From CAZWCE01 sp964632505 (lineage in GTDB: Bacteria > Planctomycetota > Planctomycetia > Pirellulales > Thermoguttaceae), in contig CAZWCE010000007.1 of NCBI GenBank assembly GCA_964632505.1, positions 165,007-229,006 on the forward strand: DNA of 64,000 bases, read 5' to 3'. This document shows, piece by piece, positions 28,701 through 36,957 of the stretch. Under the pieces are notes generated by a model that saw nothing but the letters and a program-made list of their open reading frames with translations, was not told the origin of the DNA and did not search any database. Position numbers and translations under genes: made by a program. Position 1 is the first letter of the stretch. Every line of letters begins with the position of its first letter.

Positions 28701-28927
28701 TCCGGATCGGTCGTCAACCCTTGCACAAGAAAACGACCGTCTTGGGAGAGTTCGGCCGTCATCGTTCCATCACCGCAGCCGAGGTGCACGATCCATCCGC
28801 CGGTCACCTTCGCGGCTTCGAGCACTTCCTCGGCACGTTCAGCCGGTTCGGCAGGGAAGGCAACGGAAACGGTGCAAGCGGTCATCCAAACGGCAAACAA
28901 CAGCTTCGTCGGAAACGAAAAAGGCAT
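25712..28927 (-). CDS. Exported protein: SAM-methyltransferase-like domain fused to PQQ-type beta-propellers
   Basis: 1071 residues from ATG 28925-28927 (CTGGAGA 7 bases upstream). Signal peptide to about residue 26. Residues 40-155 look like a class I methyltransferase: motif I WIVHLGCGDGTMTAEL (GCGDG at 50-54), LTTDPEVVRKARE, and a late LMRVLAPGGVLL. Residues 155-1071 form PQQ-like propeller blades with the tell-tale LICLDRATGEKRWQTP, VYCLDADSGKLAWRF and VIWSKPLAAVP repeats; a second propeller seems to start near 620 (WPLYRRDARRSG). Export implies a periplasmic or surface role; whether the N-terminal domain binds SAM there is doubtful. The gene converges on the GH-like gene. Confidence 0.85.
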   Translation of the reverse strand: MPFSFPTKLLFAVWMTACTVSVAFPAEPAERAEEVLEAAKVTGGWIVHLGCGDGTMTAELSQDGRFLVQGLTTDPEVVRKARETVQKAGVYGRVTIRRLGADRLPYVHHVVNLLIDETGGAVAEKELMRVLAPGGVLLRREGESWNKKIKPPREGTDSWTHFLYDASNNAVSHDQVVGPPESLRWTCDPEYARSHEHLGSVSAMVSDHGRVFYIVDEGPIADVTAPPEWKLVARDAHNGVLLWSRPIDLWESPLRGFRSGPVDIARRLTVHGDRLYGALPMGAEVQVWNAATGELVRTLEDSHGAREILIDRGQVFVVADDMSAEGHRRRKQWFEERAETMTHYEYPRVPIREFGARRLLAYSQESGELQWKKSDEETVAMLPAVTAVYGDAVCLHTPAELICLDRATGEKRWQTPRPLPLSRVTWSTPTLVIADGVVLVADRADLSHVANEAEPGDWIVENSHKGRALPAEIVAYDLSDGRELWRGECFENYDCPLDVFVIDQVVWTGKILGKRDPGFVRGRDLHTGKVVAQMQSDLDYFQPGMGHHRCYRNKATVNYILTGRSGIEFIDPVSGAKIPHHWVRGTCQYGVMPTNGLVIAPLHSCACHITGKLTGINALAPESAYPVEPPPPEARLEKGAAYAMASEPGNPGDWPLYRRDARRSGATEVSLSPPLEEKWLRNVGSSITPPIVAGGKVFCVDQPAHSVAALRASDGRPEWRFVARGPIDSPPAFSQGRLVFGARSGDVYCLDADSGKLAWRFQAAPTEAQIVSEEQLESLWPVHGSVLVQDDRVYFAAGRSSFLDGGILLYALDLKTGRQLASRKFSSRDPQTGEQPKDLVRSFGYDAPRVALPDILTLEDGDLFMRHLRFDADLESLPLGKKHLYSSAGLLDENWWHRTYWQFGESMGTGYHGWHLSGNRTPAGRMIVLGDRHVFGYGRKFYDKRQGGHPSAAGPGHHLFREPMESSSRKGEKKSSFTRSFKWSLDPTDPVVAMALTQDLLFVATVPKPWMETTQGAKLHAVGRESGEVIWSKPLAAVPVFDAMAVTDRGLFLAFRDGRVGYFASGGVHSP

Positions 28928-29200
28928 CGCGATTCTCCAGAAGAAAAAGGGAGGATGGGATTCATCCTCATCCATAAGGTTTCATGGGGGCCATCGTGAA
29001 ACAGGCGAAGGCGCCGGAGGCGGATCCTCGAAACGCCGCCCTGGAACCATTCTACTGAACTCTCCGGACCACAACAAGCCGAAGTCGTCGCCCAACGCCG
29101 ACCGTGAGGGGACTCGATTCAATTCCTCCTCACAAAAAAACGGGACTTGATGGAATCGCTCCACCAAGCCCCTTCTTGTGCTTCGATCGACCGGACTCGA

Positions 29201-30574
29201 TCAGCTTTCGACCGCCGGCGTCCCGATCGTCGTGCCGGTCGTATCGCCGATCGGCGGGAGGGTGGGAGAATGATGATCGCGGCCGATGCAGTAGTAGACC
29301 AACCCGGCTTGGCGGACCATTTCGGGATCGTAGAGATTCCGGCCATCGAAGATCACCGGTTGTTTCAGCCGCGAGACGATCTCATGAAAGTCGGGGGTCC
29401 GGAACTCCAGCCACTCGGTGCAGATGATCAACCCATCGGCACTTTTCAAAGCATCATACGAATAACGGGCGTAATCGATCCGGTCTCCGAGCACCGCTCG
29501 GGCCGTTTCCCGCGCCTCGGGATCATAACCGCAGACGGTGGCTCCCTGTTCGAGCAGTCGCCGGGCGAGTTTTAGGGCCGGGGCCTCGCGGACGTCGTCG
29601 GTCCGCGGCTTGAACGCGAGCCCCCATAGGGCGAAACGCCGTCCTTGCAAATTTCCCTGGTAATGTCCGATGATTTTCTCGAAGAAGAAATCGGTCTGTT
29701 GCTGATTGACCTGATGGGTCTGCTCGACCAACGTAAGCTGTTTCCCATGCTCGCGTGCCGTATGGGCGAGCGCTTGAACATCTTTCGGGAAACAGGACCC
29801 GCCGTATCCCAATCCCGGGAAGAGGAAGGCGCTTCCGATGCGGCCGTCGGTCCCCATCGCGAGCCGGACGTCGTGGATGTCCGCACCGATCTTCTCCGAC
29901 AACCGGGCCAACTCGTTCATGAAACTGATCCGAAGCGCCAGCATCGAGTTGCAGGCGTACTTGGCCAACTCGGCACTTTCGACATCCATGAAGAGAATTC
30001 GGTCGCTGCGTCGCATGAACGGCGTGTAGAGGTGTCGCATCGTCTTGCGGGCCCGCTCGCTCTGCGTCCCCAGAATGACCCGCTCGGGATACATGAAGTC
30101 GTCCACGGCGGAACCTTCCTTGAGAAACTCGGGATTCGAGACATAATCGAACGGCACCTCCGTCCGGGAGGAGATGATCCGGCGGATCTTCTTACCCGTC
30201 CCCACCGGAACCGTGCTCTTGGTGACGACGATCGTATGATCGCGAATGTTGTCGGCGATCTGCTCGGCGGCATTCAGCACATATTCGAGATTGCAACGGC
30301 CCGTTTCATCCTGGGGGGTTCCCACGGCGATGCCGATCACCTCCGCTCCGCGGCAAGCCTCGGCGAGATCGGTGGTGAACTCGATCCGCTTCGCCTCCAA
30401 ATTCTCTCGGATGAGCTCCTCCAATCCCACTTCGTAGATCGGGACCTCGCCGCGATGGAGAGCGGCGATCCGCTCCGGGTCGACATCGACCATCGTCACA
30501 TGGTTCCCCGTCGTGGCATAGCAGGTTCCGCTGACCAGCCCTACGTATCCGGCTCCTAAAATGGTAATTTTCAT
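29201..30574 (-). CDS. ugd: UDP-glucose/GDP-mannose dehydrogenase family protein (probable UDP-glucose 6-dehydrogenase)
   Basis: 457 residues. Oxidises a nucleotide sugar to its uronic acid, a precursor of capsule or LPS. NAD-binding GAGYVG at 7-12; IAVGTPQDETG near 98-108; TVPVGTGKK; central helix with the NEL segment; catalytic Cys in GGSCFPKD near 260; C-terminal domain with WGLAFKPRTDDVREAP. UDP-glucose as substrate is the family default and not proven here. It sits 588 bases downstream of the KASIII gene on the same strand. Confidence 0.92.
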   Translation of the reverse strand: MKITILGAGYVGLVSGTCYATTGNHVTMVDVDPERIAALHRGEVPIYEVGLEELIRENLEAKRIEFTTDLAEACRGAEVIGIAVGTPQDETGRCNLEYVLNAAEQIADNIRDHTIVVTKSTVPVGTGKKIRRIISSRTEVPFDYVSNPEFLKEGSAVDDFMYPERVILGTQSERARKTMRHLYTPFMRRSDRILFMDVESAELAKYACNSMLALRISFMNELARLSEKIGADIHDVRLAMGTDGRIGSAFLFPGLGYGGSCFPKDVQALAHTAREHGKQLTLVEQTHQVNQQQTDFFFEKIIGHYQGNLQGRRFALWGLAFKPRTDDVREAPALKLARRLLEQGATVCGYDPEARETARAVLGDRIDYARYSYDALKSADGLIICTEWLEFRTPDFHEIVSRLKQPVIFDGRNLYDPEMVRQAGLVYYCIGRDHHSPTLPPIGDTTGTTIGTPAVES

Positions 30575-31162
30575 CGGTGTCTGTATCCTCTTGATCCATT
30601 GGACTTATGGAAAACACTTTTTCGATCCCGAACGGGGAGTATTCAAATATATCATGCCGTTTTCCGGACCGAGAGAAAAAATGGCATGTTGGAACTCTTC
30701 TCAGAAATGATGCTGGATTGCGGGAAAGGCTCAACAGCAGACCGAGCCCGACCGCATTCGGATCATGCAGGTAGGGAACAGAATAACGATCGTTCCGAAT
30801 AGGATGCCTTGGAGCACCCGACTCACGTCGCAGCCATGCGCAGGCAAAATTGGAATTACGACTCCGGTCACAAAAGAGGGAACGGTGGGAATCGCTGAAA
30901 AGCAGGTCCGGCCATGGAACGTCGGACGGTGATGGTCCGTTTCGGCGGAGGAAGGGAAAAAACTCGCCGAGATCCCCATGTCCTCACCTCCGGTCTTCGA
31001 CGGAATGATCGCCGTCGACGTGCGTCTCTTCGTCGCGACCATGGAAGGGAACGTCGTTGGCTTGGCTGGAGAATGCCTAGAAGATGAAAAGAAAATCCGT
31101 GCGGACCTCAGGCGATCGTTCGGAAAGGGACGTTCCCCCCGGAAGAGACTTCAGTCATCGGA
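30575..31162. other. 588-base intergenic region between the KASIII gene and ugd
   Basis: Should contain the end of the KASIII transcript and the ugd promoter on the minus strand. A minus-strand open frame of about 100 codons (30731-31042) has no recognisable domain or Shine-Dalgarno and was not called. No T-tailed hairpin is obvious. Confidence 0.4.
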
Positions 31163-32215
31163 TCACTTCTCGGAAGGTGTATAGAGATCGTCCGGCATGA
31201 CCGCCAACGTCGCCGCCCAGGAGAGGCCGACTCCGAAACCGACCAGCATCGTGAGATGACCCGCCTTCAATTTTCCTTCGCTCCAGCAATCGGCCATCGC
31301 GATCGGAATGCTGCTGGAGACGGTATTGCCGCGGTGGCTCATTTCGTTGTAATACCGGTCGGGATCAAGGTCGATCAATCCCCGCAGCCGGTCGAGCATG
31401 TATTTATTCGCCTGGTGAAAGATGTACCAATCGATCTCGTCTTTTTCCTTCCCGCTTTTCGAAAGCAGGTCCTCCACCAGAGGAGGCACCTCATTGATGG
31501 CGAAAGAAAAGATCCCCGGGCCGTGCATCATCAGTTGATCCTTCGAGCGAACGCTTCCCTTCCCGTCGGGCTGTTCGATCGCCGTTTGCTCGGAAGGAGG
31601 CATCCGGTGACCTCCCGCCGGAACGATGAGCATGTCGGCTCCCGAACCGTCGGTTCCGAAAACGAAAGGACCGATCAGAGGCTTCTCCGAGGAGGTTTCG
31701 ACCCCTCGGATCAACGTGGCCGCCGCACCGTCGCCGAACAGCGGTCGAGAAGCACGATCGAGCCGGTTGATATACTTTGAATAGGTTTCTCCGGTGAGGA
31801 ACAGCACGTTTCGGGCCATCCCGCACTCGATCATTCCCTTGACCACGGCCAGACCATAAACGTAGCCGGAGCAACCGAGATTGAAGTCGAACGCACCGCT
31901 TTTTTTGGGAATGCCGAGACGGTCCTGGATGATGCAGGCGGAGGTCGGCAACAGGTAGTCGGGCGACTGAGTACAAAAGAGGACGAAATCGATCTCCTCC
32001 GGCTTGCAAACCCCGGTGGCGAAGAGCTTTTCGGCGGCCTTGACCGCCATATCGGCCGAGGTTTCATCTTCGGCTGCGATCGGGCGACGTTCGATGCCGA
32101 GTTTTTTCCGAATGCGCTCTTCCGTCCACCCCGAAAAAAGCTCAGCCAGTTCCGCATTCTCCAGAACATTTTCCGGGAGGTAGTATTCGATGCGATGGAT
32201 TTGTGCTGAAACCAC
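31163..32215 (-). CDS. Beta-ketoacyl-ACP synthase III-like enzyme
   Basis: 350 residues of the thiolase superfamily. Condenses an acyl-CoA or similar primer with malonyl-ACP. The catalytic triad can be seen: Cys115 in NLGCSGYVYG, His near 267 in YIFHQANKYML, Asn near 297 in HRGNTVSS. The substrate loop LFGDGAAATLI is present. No acpP, fabD, fabG or fabF is adjacent, so a housekeeping FabH role is not supported by context; KASIII paralogs outside fab clusters often serve specialised lipids or acyl groups on surface glycans. Divergent from glgX. Confidence 0.87.
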   Translation of the reverse strand: MVSAQIHRIEYYLPENVLENAELAELFSGWTEERIRKKLGIERRPIAAEDETSADMAVKAAEKLFATGVCKPEEIDFVLFCTQSPDYLLPTSACIIQDRLGIPKKSGAFDFNLGCSGYVYGLAVVKGMIECGMARNVLFLTGETYSKYINRLDRASRPLFGDGAAATLIRGVETSSEKPLIGPFVFGTDGSGADMLIVPAGGHRMPPSEQTAIEQPDGKGSVRSKDQLMMHGPGIFSFAINEVPPLVEDLLSKSGKEKDEIDWYIFHQANKYMLDRLRGLIDLDPDRYYNEMSHRGNTVSSSIPIAMADCWSEGKLKAGHLTMLVGFGVGLSWAATLAVMPDDLYTPSEK

Positions 32216-32753
32216 GAATATGCTCTTTCACCAAGAAAAAGGAAAACCGGGGTGATCATGCCGGCAAGCAGCTATTCTCCCTTATCATGTCATAAACTCC
32301 ACATTGTACCATCTTTCGAGCGTTCGCCCATCTCCCCCTCGGACAGGATTTCTCCTTTCAGAGCTTGCGTCCCCGAAGAACACATATTGTCGACAAAACC
32401 GATTGTCTTTCTTGTTCTCGCCACCGGCGGGAGATTTTTTTAAGGCCTTCCCGTGAAAAAGGTTGTATTCTTTAGGCAAGATAGAAAAAGGGATCTTGCC
32501 AATCGGAAGGTTCTGAAAATGCCTCAAAAAAGGTTCCGCCCTGTTCGGTTTCACTTTCGACGCCGTCATGCCCGAAATAGTACCAGAGAGCATGCGAACG
32601 GCGGCGAATAAGGATCCGTTTCCAAGGGGAATTCACGTTTTTCCATCGTTCCGAGAAATACACGCTTCGACTAAAAAGCGAGAAATGCCCCTTGGCCCTT
32701 TCGGATTTCATGCTAGTTTATACTAATCATTAATAGTGGATGGCATTTGAGCG
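32216..32753. other. 538-base divergent region between KASIII gene and glgX
   Basis: Carries both promoters. TATACT at 32719-32724 is a plausible glgX -10, but the nearest -35-like TTGGCC (32692-32697) is 21 bases away, so the call is weak. No gene seen. Confidence 0.4.
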
Positions 32754-34913
32754 ATGGCAACAGATTTGCAGCAATGGTATCCCGGTCAAGTGAGCTTCAC
32801 ACCGGGGCACACCGTGGAGCACTCCGGAATGTTTGATCGTCCCCCGGCCTTGAAATTCACGTATCCTTTGCCTTACGGAGCGATACTCCGTTCCGATGGG
32901 GTGCAGTTCGTCGTGGTCAGCCGCTCGGCAACGGCGATGCGTCTTCTCTTGTACAATAAGGTTTCCGACCGGAATCCTTCGGAGATCATCGAGTTCGACA
33001 AGGACGAAAACCACTGGGGCGATGTTTGGAGCGTTTTCGTTCCCGGCCTGACCTCCGGCCAGTTGTACCATCTTCAGGCCGACGGCCCGTTCAAGCCCGA
33101 AGAAGGACACCGCTTCGACGGCAATTCCCGATTGATCGACCCTTACGCCAAAGCGTTGGCCGGTACCTTCCAGCGATCGAGCGACGGCATCACCCGCCCC
33201 CCCAAATGCGTGGTCGTCGATGACGATCAATTCGATTGGAAAGACGACCGGCACGTCAAAACTCCGCTCGAGGAAACGATCATCTACGAAACGCATGTCC
33301 GAGGCTTCACCAATGCCCGAAGCAGCGGCGTGCGACATCCGGGGACCTATCTGGGGTTGATCGAGAAGATCCCCTATCTGCAATCGCTCGGAGTGACGGC
33401 GGTCGAGTTGATGCCGGTCCACGAATTCCCCATCCTCGGCTCCGACGGCTCGAAGCCTTCCCACAAAAACTACTGGGGCTACGACCCGATGGCCTTCTTC
33501 TCGCCGCACCGGGGATACGCGTTCAGCGCGGAACCCGGGGCCCAGGTGAACGAATTCAAGGAAATGGTCCGTGCTTTCCATCAGGCTGGGATCGAAGTGA
33601 TTCTGGACGTGGTCTTCAATCACACCTGCGAAGGCAATGAATTCGGGCCGACCATCAGCTTCAAGGGGCTGGAAAACCGCGTCTATTACATGCTCGAAAA
33701 CGGCATTTACTACAAGAATTATTCCGGCTGCGGCAATACGGTCAACGGCAATCATCCGATCGTGCGCGAGCTGATCTTCAATTGCCTCAGGCACTGGGTC
33801 CACAATTACCACATCGACGGCTTCCGATTCGATTTGGCCTCGATTCTCAGCCGCGACCGCAACGGCCACTTGGTGGCGAATCCTCCCATCGTGGAGATGA
33901 TTTCCGAGGATCCGCTTTTGGCCGACACCAAGATCATCGCCGAGGCTTGGGATGCCGCCGGCGCGTATCAGGTGGGATCGTTCGGCTCGTTGAGATGGGC
34001 CGAATGGAACGGCAAGTACCGCGACGACGTCAGACGATTCTGGCGGGGCGACCCTTATATGAACGGCGCCCTGGCAACGCGACTTTCCGGTTCGAGCGAT
34101 CTCTACCAGCACGGGGGACGAGCGCCGTACAACAGCATCAACTTCATCACCTCCCACGACGGTTTCACCTTGAACGACCTGGTCAGCTACAATTACAAGC
34201 ATAATCAGGCCAACGGCGAAAAAAACCGCGACGGCGAGAACAACAATTACAGCAACAATCACGGCGTCGAAGGCCCCACTCGGGATAAAGAAGTCGAGAC
34301 GGTCCGCATCCGGCAGATCAAAAACATGTTGACCACCTTGTTCCTGAGCCAAGGCGTGCCGATGCTCGTGGCCGGGGATGAATGCCGACGAACCCAGCGC
34401 GGCAACAACAACGCTTACTGCCAGGACAACAATATTTCCTGGTTCGACTGGAAATTGGTCAAAAAGAACGAACACTTGCGTCGATTCGTCCAAACATTGA
34501 TCATGTTTCGCCGCCGTGAACCGACCGTCCGCCAGCCCCGCTTCCTCACCGGACAGCCACAGGGTCGCGGCCGACTCCCCGATTTGAGTTGGCACGGTCC
34601 ACACGGTGGCCCGGTCGATTGGAACAACGGCCTGGAGAGAAGCCTCAGTTGCCTCTTGGCCGCCACCCCCCGGACCGACAGCAGCGAACCTCCCCACCAC
34701 AACGTCCTGATCATGACTCACGGGGGCAACGAACCGACCGAGTTTCATTTTCCGGAAATCGCGAAGAACCTTGCCTGGTGGCTCTTCATCGACACCGATG
34801 CCAAAACGCCTTTCGACATCTATCCCAATCTCGATGGACCGATCGCCGATACCGGACAGCCGATTCGTTTTCAAGCCCATTCCCTGAAGGTGTTCCTGGC
34901 CGAGGAGCGATGA
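32754..34913 (+). CDS. glgX: Glycogen debranching enzyme GlgX (isoamylase type)
   Basis: 719 residues. Hydrolyses alpha-1,6 branches of glycogen or limit dextrin. N-terminal CBM48-like domain (residues about 35-150), then the GH13 barrel: VILDVVFNHTCEGN (region I), DGFRFDLAS with nucleophile Asp near 360 (II), IIAEAWD with acid Glu near 397 (III), NFITSHDGFTLNDL (IV); then YCQDNNISWFDW, typical of GlgX. No other glg gene is adjacent. The stop overlaps the start of the following FtsQ-like gene in TGATG, suggesting translational coupling. Confidence 0.95.
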   Translation: MATDLQQWYPGQVSFTPGHTVEHSGMFDRPPALKFTYPLPYGAILRSDGVQFVVVSRSATAMRLLLYNKVSDRNPSEIIEFDKDENHWGDVWSVFVPGLTSGQLYHLQADGPFKPEEGHRFDGNSRLIDPYAKALAGTFQRSSDGITRPPKCVVVDDDQFDWKDDRHVKTPLEETIIYETHVRGFTNARSSGVRHPGTYLGLIEKIPYLQSLGVTAVELMPVHEFPILGSDGSKPSHKNYWGYDPMAFFSPHRGYAFSAEPGAQVNEFKEMVRAFHQAGIEVILDVVFNHTCEGNEFGPTISFKGLENRVYYMLENGIYYKNYSGCGNTVNGNHPIVRELIFNCLRHWVHNYHIDGFRFDLASILSRDRNGHLVANPPIVEMISEDPLLADTKIIAEAWDAAGAYQVGSFGSLRWAEWNGKYRDDVRRFWRGDPYMNGALATRLSGSSDLYQHGGRAPYNSINFITSHDGFTLNDLVSYNYKHNQANGEKNRDGENNNYSNNHGVEGPTRDKEVETVRIRQIKNMLTTLFLSQGVPMLVAGDECRRTQRGNNNAYCQDNNISWFDWKLVKKNEHLRRFVQTLIMFRRREPTVRQPRFLTGQPQGRGRLPDLSWHGPHGGPVDWNNGLERSLSCLLAATPRTDSSEPPHHNVLIMTHGGNEPTEFHFPEIAKNLAWWLFIDTDAKTPFDIYPNLDGPIADTGQPIRFQAHSLKVFLAEER

Positions 34914-36013
34914 TGGCTCGGTCGATCGCCCGTACCGAACGTGCCACTGCTGCCGGACAGCCCAAAGGAAACCGTCGATTGGATCGTCGACGTCCTTCGC
35001 CCGAATCCCCCCCAAGCGGTTCGTCCATGGTACCTGTGAAAACGAAACAAAAAGAATCTCCCCAGAAACCGCGCCCGCGAAAGCGTCGGGCACCGAAGCC
35101 GGAACCGGCCACCAAGGCCATTCCGACCGGTCCCCCGTTTTGGCGTCGGTGGTGGGACCATCCCCGCAGTCGGGCAGCGGTGCTGATCGGAGGCAGCCTG
35201 ACCCTGTTCTTCTCGTGCTGGCACTTCGCCTGGACGGCGATCGAAGACGAGGTGAGACAATCGGAAACATTCGGTTTCTCTGCCGAACGTCTCTCGGTCA
35301 CCCCGAAACCGTCGTGGATCCACGAAGATATCACCCGAGAGGCACTCAACAGCGCCAGCCTCGATGGCTCGGTCTCGTTGATGGACGGGGATCTGACCGA
35401 GAGGATCTCCGGCGCTTTCACCCTCCAACCCTGGGTCGATCGGGTGATTTCCGTGCGGAAACATTACCCGGGCCGCGTCGAGGTGGAGCTGGAATACCTG
35501 GGAAGACCGATCGCGATGGTGGAAATCCCCGGTAATCTATGTCCCGGCAATCTCGAAGGAGGCCTCTATCCGATCGACGCCGCCGGGAATCTTCTTCCGA
35601 CCGGATACTTCATCCGGGAAGCCCGAACGGAAGCGTCGACCGAATATCTCCGGCTCCGGGGAATCCGATCGTTGCCCGATGGACCGGAAGGCAGTTCATG
35701 GGGGGATCCGAGAGTCCGGCAGGCAGGGGGCATCGCAGCCGCCTTGGAACCCCACCGGCGGAACCTCCAACTGACCCATCTGCTCGTGGAACCGGCCGCT
35801 TCGGGCGAAGCCGATCCCGACCTCACAAGAAACCGCTTCACGTTGTTGACCCGGCAGGGGAACCGTGTCGTCTGGGGAACGCTGAAGGAAAACGAAGAGA
35901 TCGCCCCCGAAGAGGCCCGCAAGCAGGTCGATCGTCTTTTGGCACTGGCACGAAAACACGGCTCGCTCGACGGGATTCCCGACCATTCGGTCACGTTCGC
36001 TTCGCCGCGTTGA
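34913..36013 (+). CDS. FtsQ/DivIB-like single-pass membrane protein with POTRA-type domain
   Basis: 366 residues. The ATG at 34913 overlaps the glgX stop (TGATG) and sits 5 bases after GAGGAG; ATG 34910 is too close to that site. Layout: about 80 cytoplasmic residues rich in Arg, Lys and Pro, one membrane helix at about 88-107 (VLIGGSLTLFFSCWHFAW), then a periplasmic part. Residues 120-230 resemble the FtsQ POTRA and beta domains: INPWV-like FTLQPWVDRVISVRKHYPGRVEVELEYLGRPIAMVE, then LYPIDAAGNLLP. FtsQ is a scaffold linking early and late division proteins. murC and murB, the normal neighbours of ftsQ, lie next door on the other strand. FtsQ identity is inferred from layout and motifs. Confidence 0.6.
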   Translation: MARSIARTERATAAGQPKGNRRLDRRRPSPESPPSGSSMVPVKTKQKESPQKPRPRKRRAPKPEPATKAIPTGPPFWRRWWDHPRSRAAVLIGGSLTLFFSCWHFAWTAIEDEVRQSETFGFSAERLSVTPKPSWIHEDITREALNSASLDGSVSLMDGDLTERISGAFTLQPWVDRVISVRKHYPGRVEVELEYLGRPIAMVEIPGNLCPGNLEGGLYPIDAAGNLLPTGYFIREARTEASTEYLRLRGIRSLPDGPEGSSWGDPRVRQAGGIAAALEPHRRNLQLTHLLVEPAASGEADPDLTRNRFTLLTRQGNRVVWGTLKENEEIAPEEARKQVDRLLALARKHGSLDGIPDHSVTFASPR

Positions 36014-36078
36014 CGTGGAAACGGGCAAGCAACCGTCTTGGGATTCTTCCGGCCACGGCGAACTTGATGTCGAGCCCA

Positions 36079-36957
36079 TCACCAGATTTCCAGCTCCAGC
36101 TCCAGCTCGACGTCCTTTCGTTCCTTGACCTGGGTGCGAATGAGATCGATCAAACGCATCACATCGCTACTGGTGCATTCCGGCTCGGCGACGATGAAAT
36201 TCGCATGTCGCTCGCTGACGACCGCTCCTCCGATGCGTGTGCCTTTCAGTCCGGCACTTTCGATGAGCTCGCCGGTAGCCATACCGCGAGGATTCTTGAA
36301 GATGCACCCCGCGCACTGGTGCCCCATCGGTTGCGAGGACTTTCGCAAAATCCACTGTTTCTGGAGACGCTTGGCGAGCTTGTAGGGGTCTTCTTTCTCC
36401 AGTGCGAAAGACACTTCGAGGATGATCAAATCCTCCAATGAACTGGAACGATAAGAGAAGACGATCTCCTCATTCTTGAGCACCGCTTCTTGGCCGTCGG
36501 GATAGAGGACGGTCACCTCGCGGACCCACTGTCCGACATCGCCGCTCTGGGTCCCGGTATTGCCGTGCAGGGCGCCGCCGATCGTTCCGGGAATACCGAT
36601 CAGCGATTCCAATCCCCCCAGGCCCGCATGCACCGATTGGGTGACGACGCGCCCCAATTTCGCACCGCAGCCGACCACGCACCGATCGTCGCGAATCTCG
36701 ATCTTGGAGAATTCCGGTCCGTTCAGTCGAAAGACCAATCCCGGAACCCCTTCATCGGGAACAAGAATATTGGAGCCGCTTCCCAAAATGCGGAAAGGAA
36801 TCTTCGCCTGCCGGCACTCCTTTAGGTACAAGGCGAGCTCGTCTCGACTTTCCGGTTCGGCGAAATATTCCGCGGGTCCCCCGAGTTGGAACCACGTATG
36901 CATCGCCAGGGGCTCATCGCGGCGGACATGCAATCGATCATCGGAGAAAATACTCAT
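36079..36957 (-). CDS. murB: UDP-N-acetylenolpyruvoylglucosamine reductase
   Basis: 292 residues. NADPH- and FAD-dependent reduction that yields UDP-MurNAc for peptidoglycan. FAD-binding segments are seen: HTWFQLGGPAEYF, ILGSGSNILVPDEG, GLESLIGIPGTIGGAL. The active-site motif is CAGCIFKNP, with Cys in the place of the usual Ser, as in a known subset of MurB. The C-terminal RHANFIV is present. Its first 20 bases overlap the end of murC, so the two are cotranscribed and probably translationally coupled. Confidence 0.96.
   Translation of the reverse strand: MSIFSDDRLHVRRDEPLAMHTWFQLGGPAEYFAEPESRDELALYLKECRQAKIPFRILGSGSNILVPDEGVPGLVFRLNGPEFSKIEIRDDRCVVGCGAKLGRVVTQSVHAGLGGLESLIGIPGTIGGALHGNTGTQSGDVGQWVREVTVLYPDGQEAVLKNEEIVFSYRSSSLEDLIILEVSFALEKEDPYKLAKRLQKQWILRKSSQPMGHQCAGCIFKNPRGMATGELIESAGLKGTRIGGAVVSERHANFIVAEPECTSSDVMRLIDLIRTQVKERKDVELELELEIW

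Noticed and set aside
25712..28927. True PQQ-dependent alcohol dehydrogenase
   Set aside because: The blades match the PQQ-like propeller type, but the length, the N-terminal methyltransferase-like domain and the lack of recognisable dehydrogenase active-site motifs argue against an alcohol dehydrogenase.
30731..31042. Possible small minus-strand gene of about 103 codons upstream of ugd
   Set aside because: No ribosome binding site, no recognisable domain, Ser/Arg-rich start and only a vaguely hydrophobic end; not supported.
29201..32215. Capsule biosynthesis cluster with ugd and the KASIII gene
   Set aside because: No glycosyltransferase, flippase or polymerase is present and 588 bases separate the two genes.
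32730..35270. Open frame of about 846 codons on the minus strand opposite glgX
   Set aside because: It lies wholly antisense to a clear GH13 enzyme, has no domain or start signal, and is explained by G/C-rich third codon positions of glgX and the next gene.
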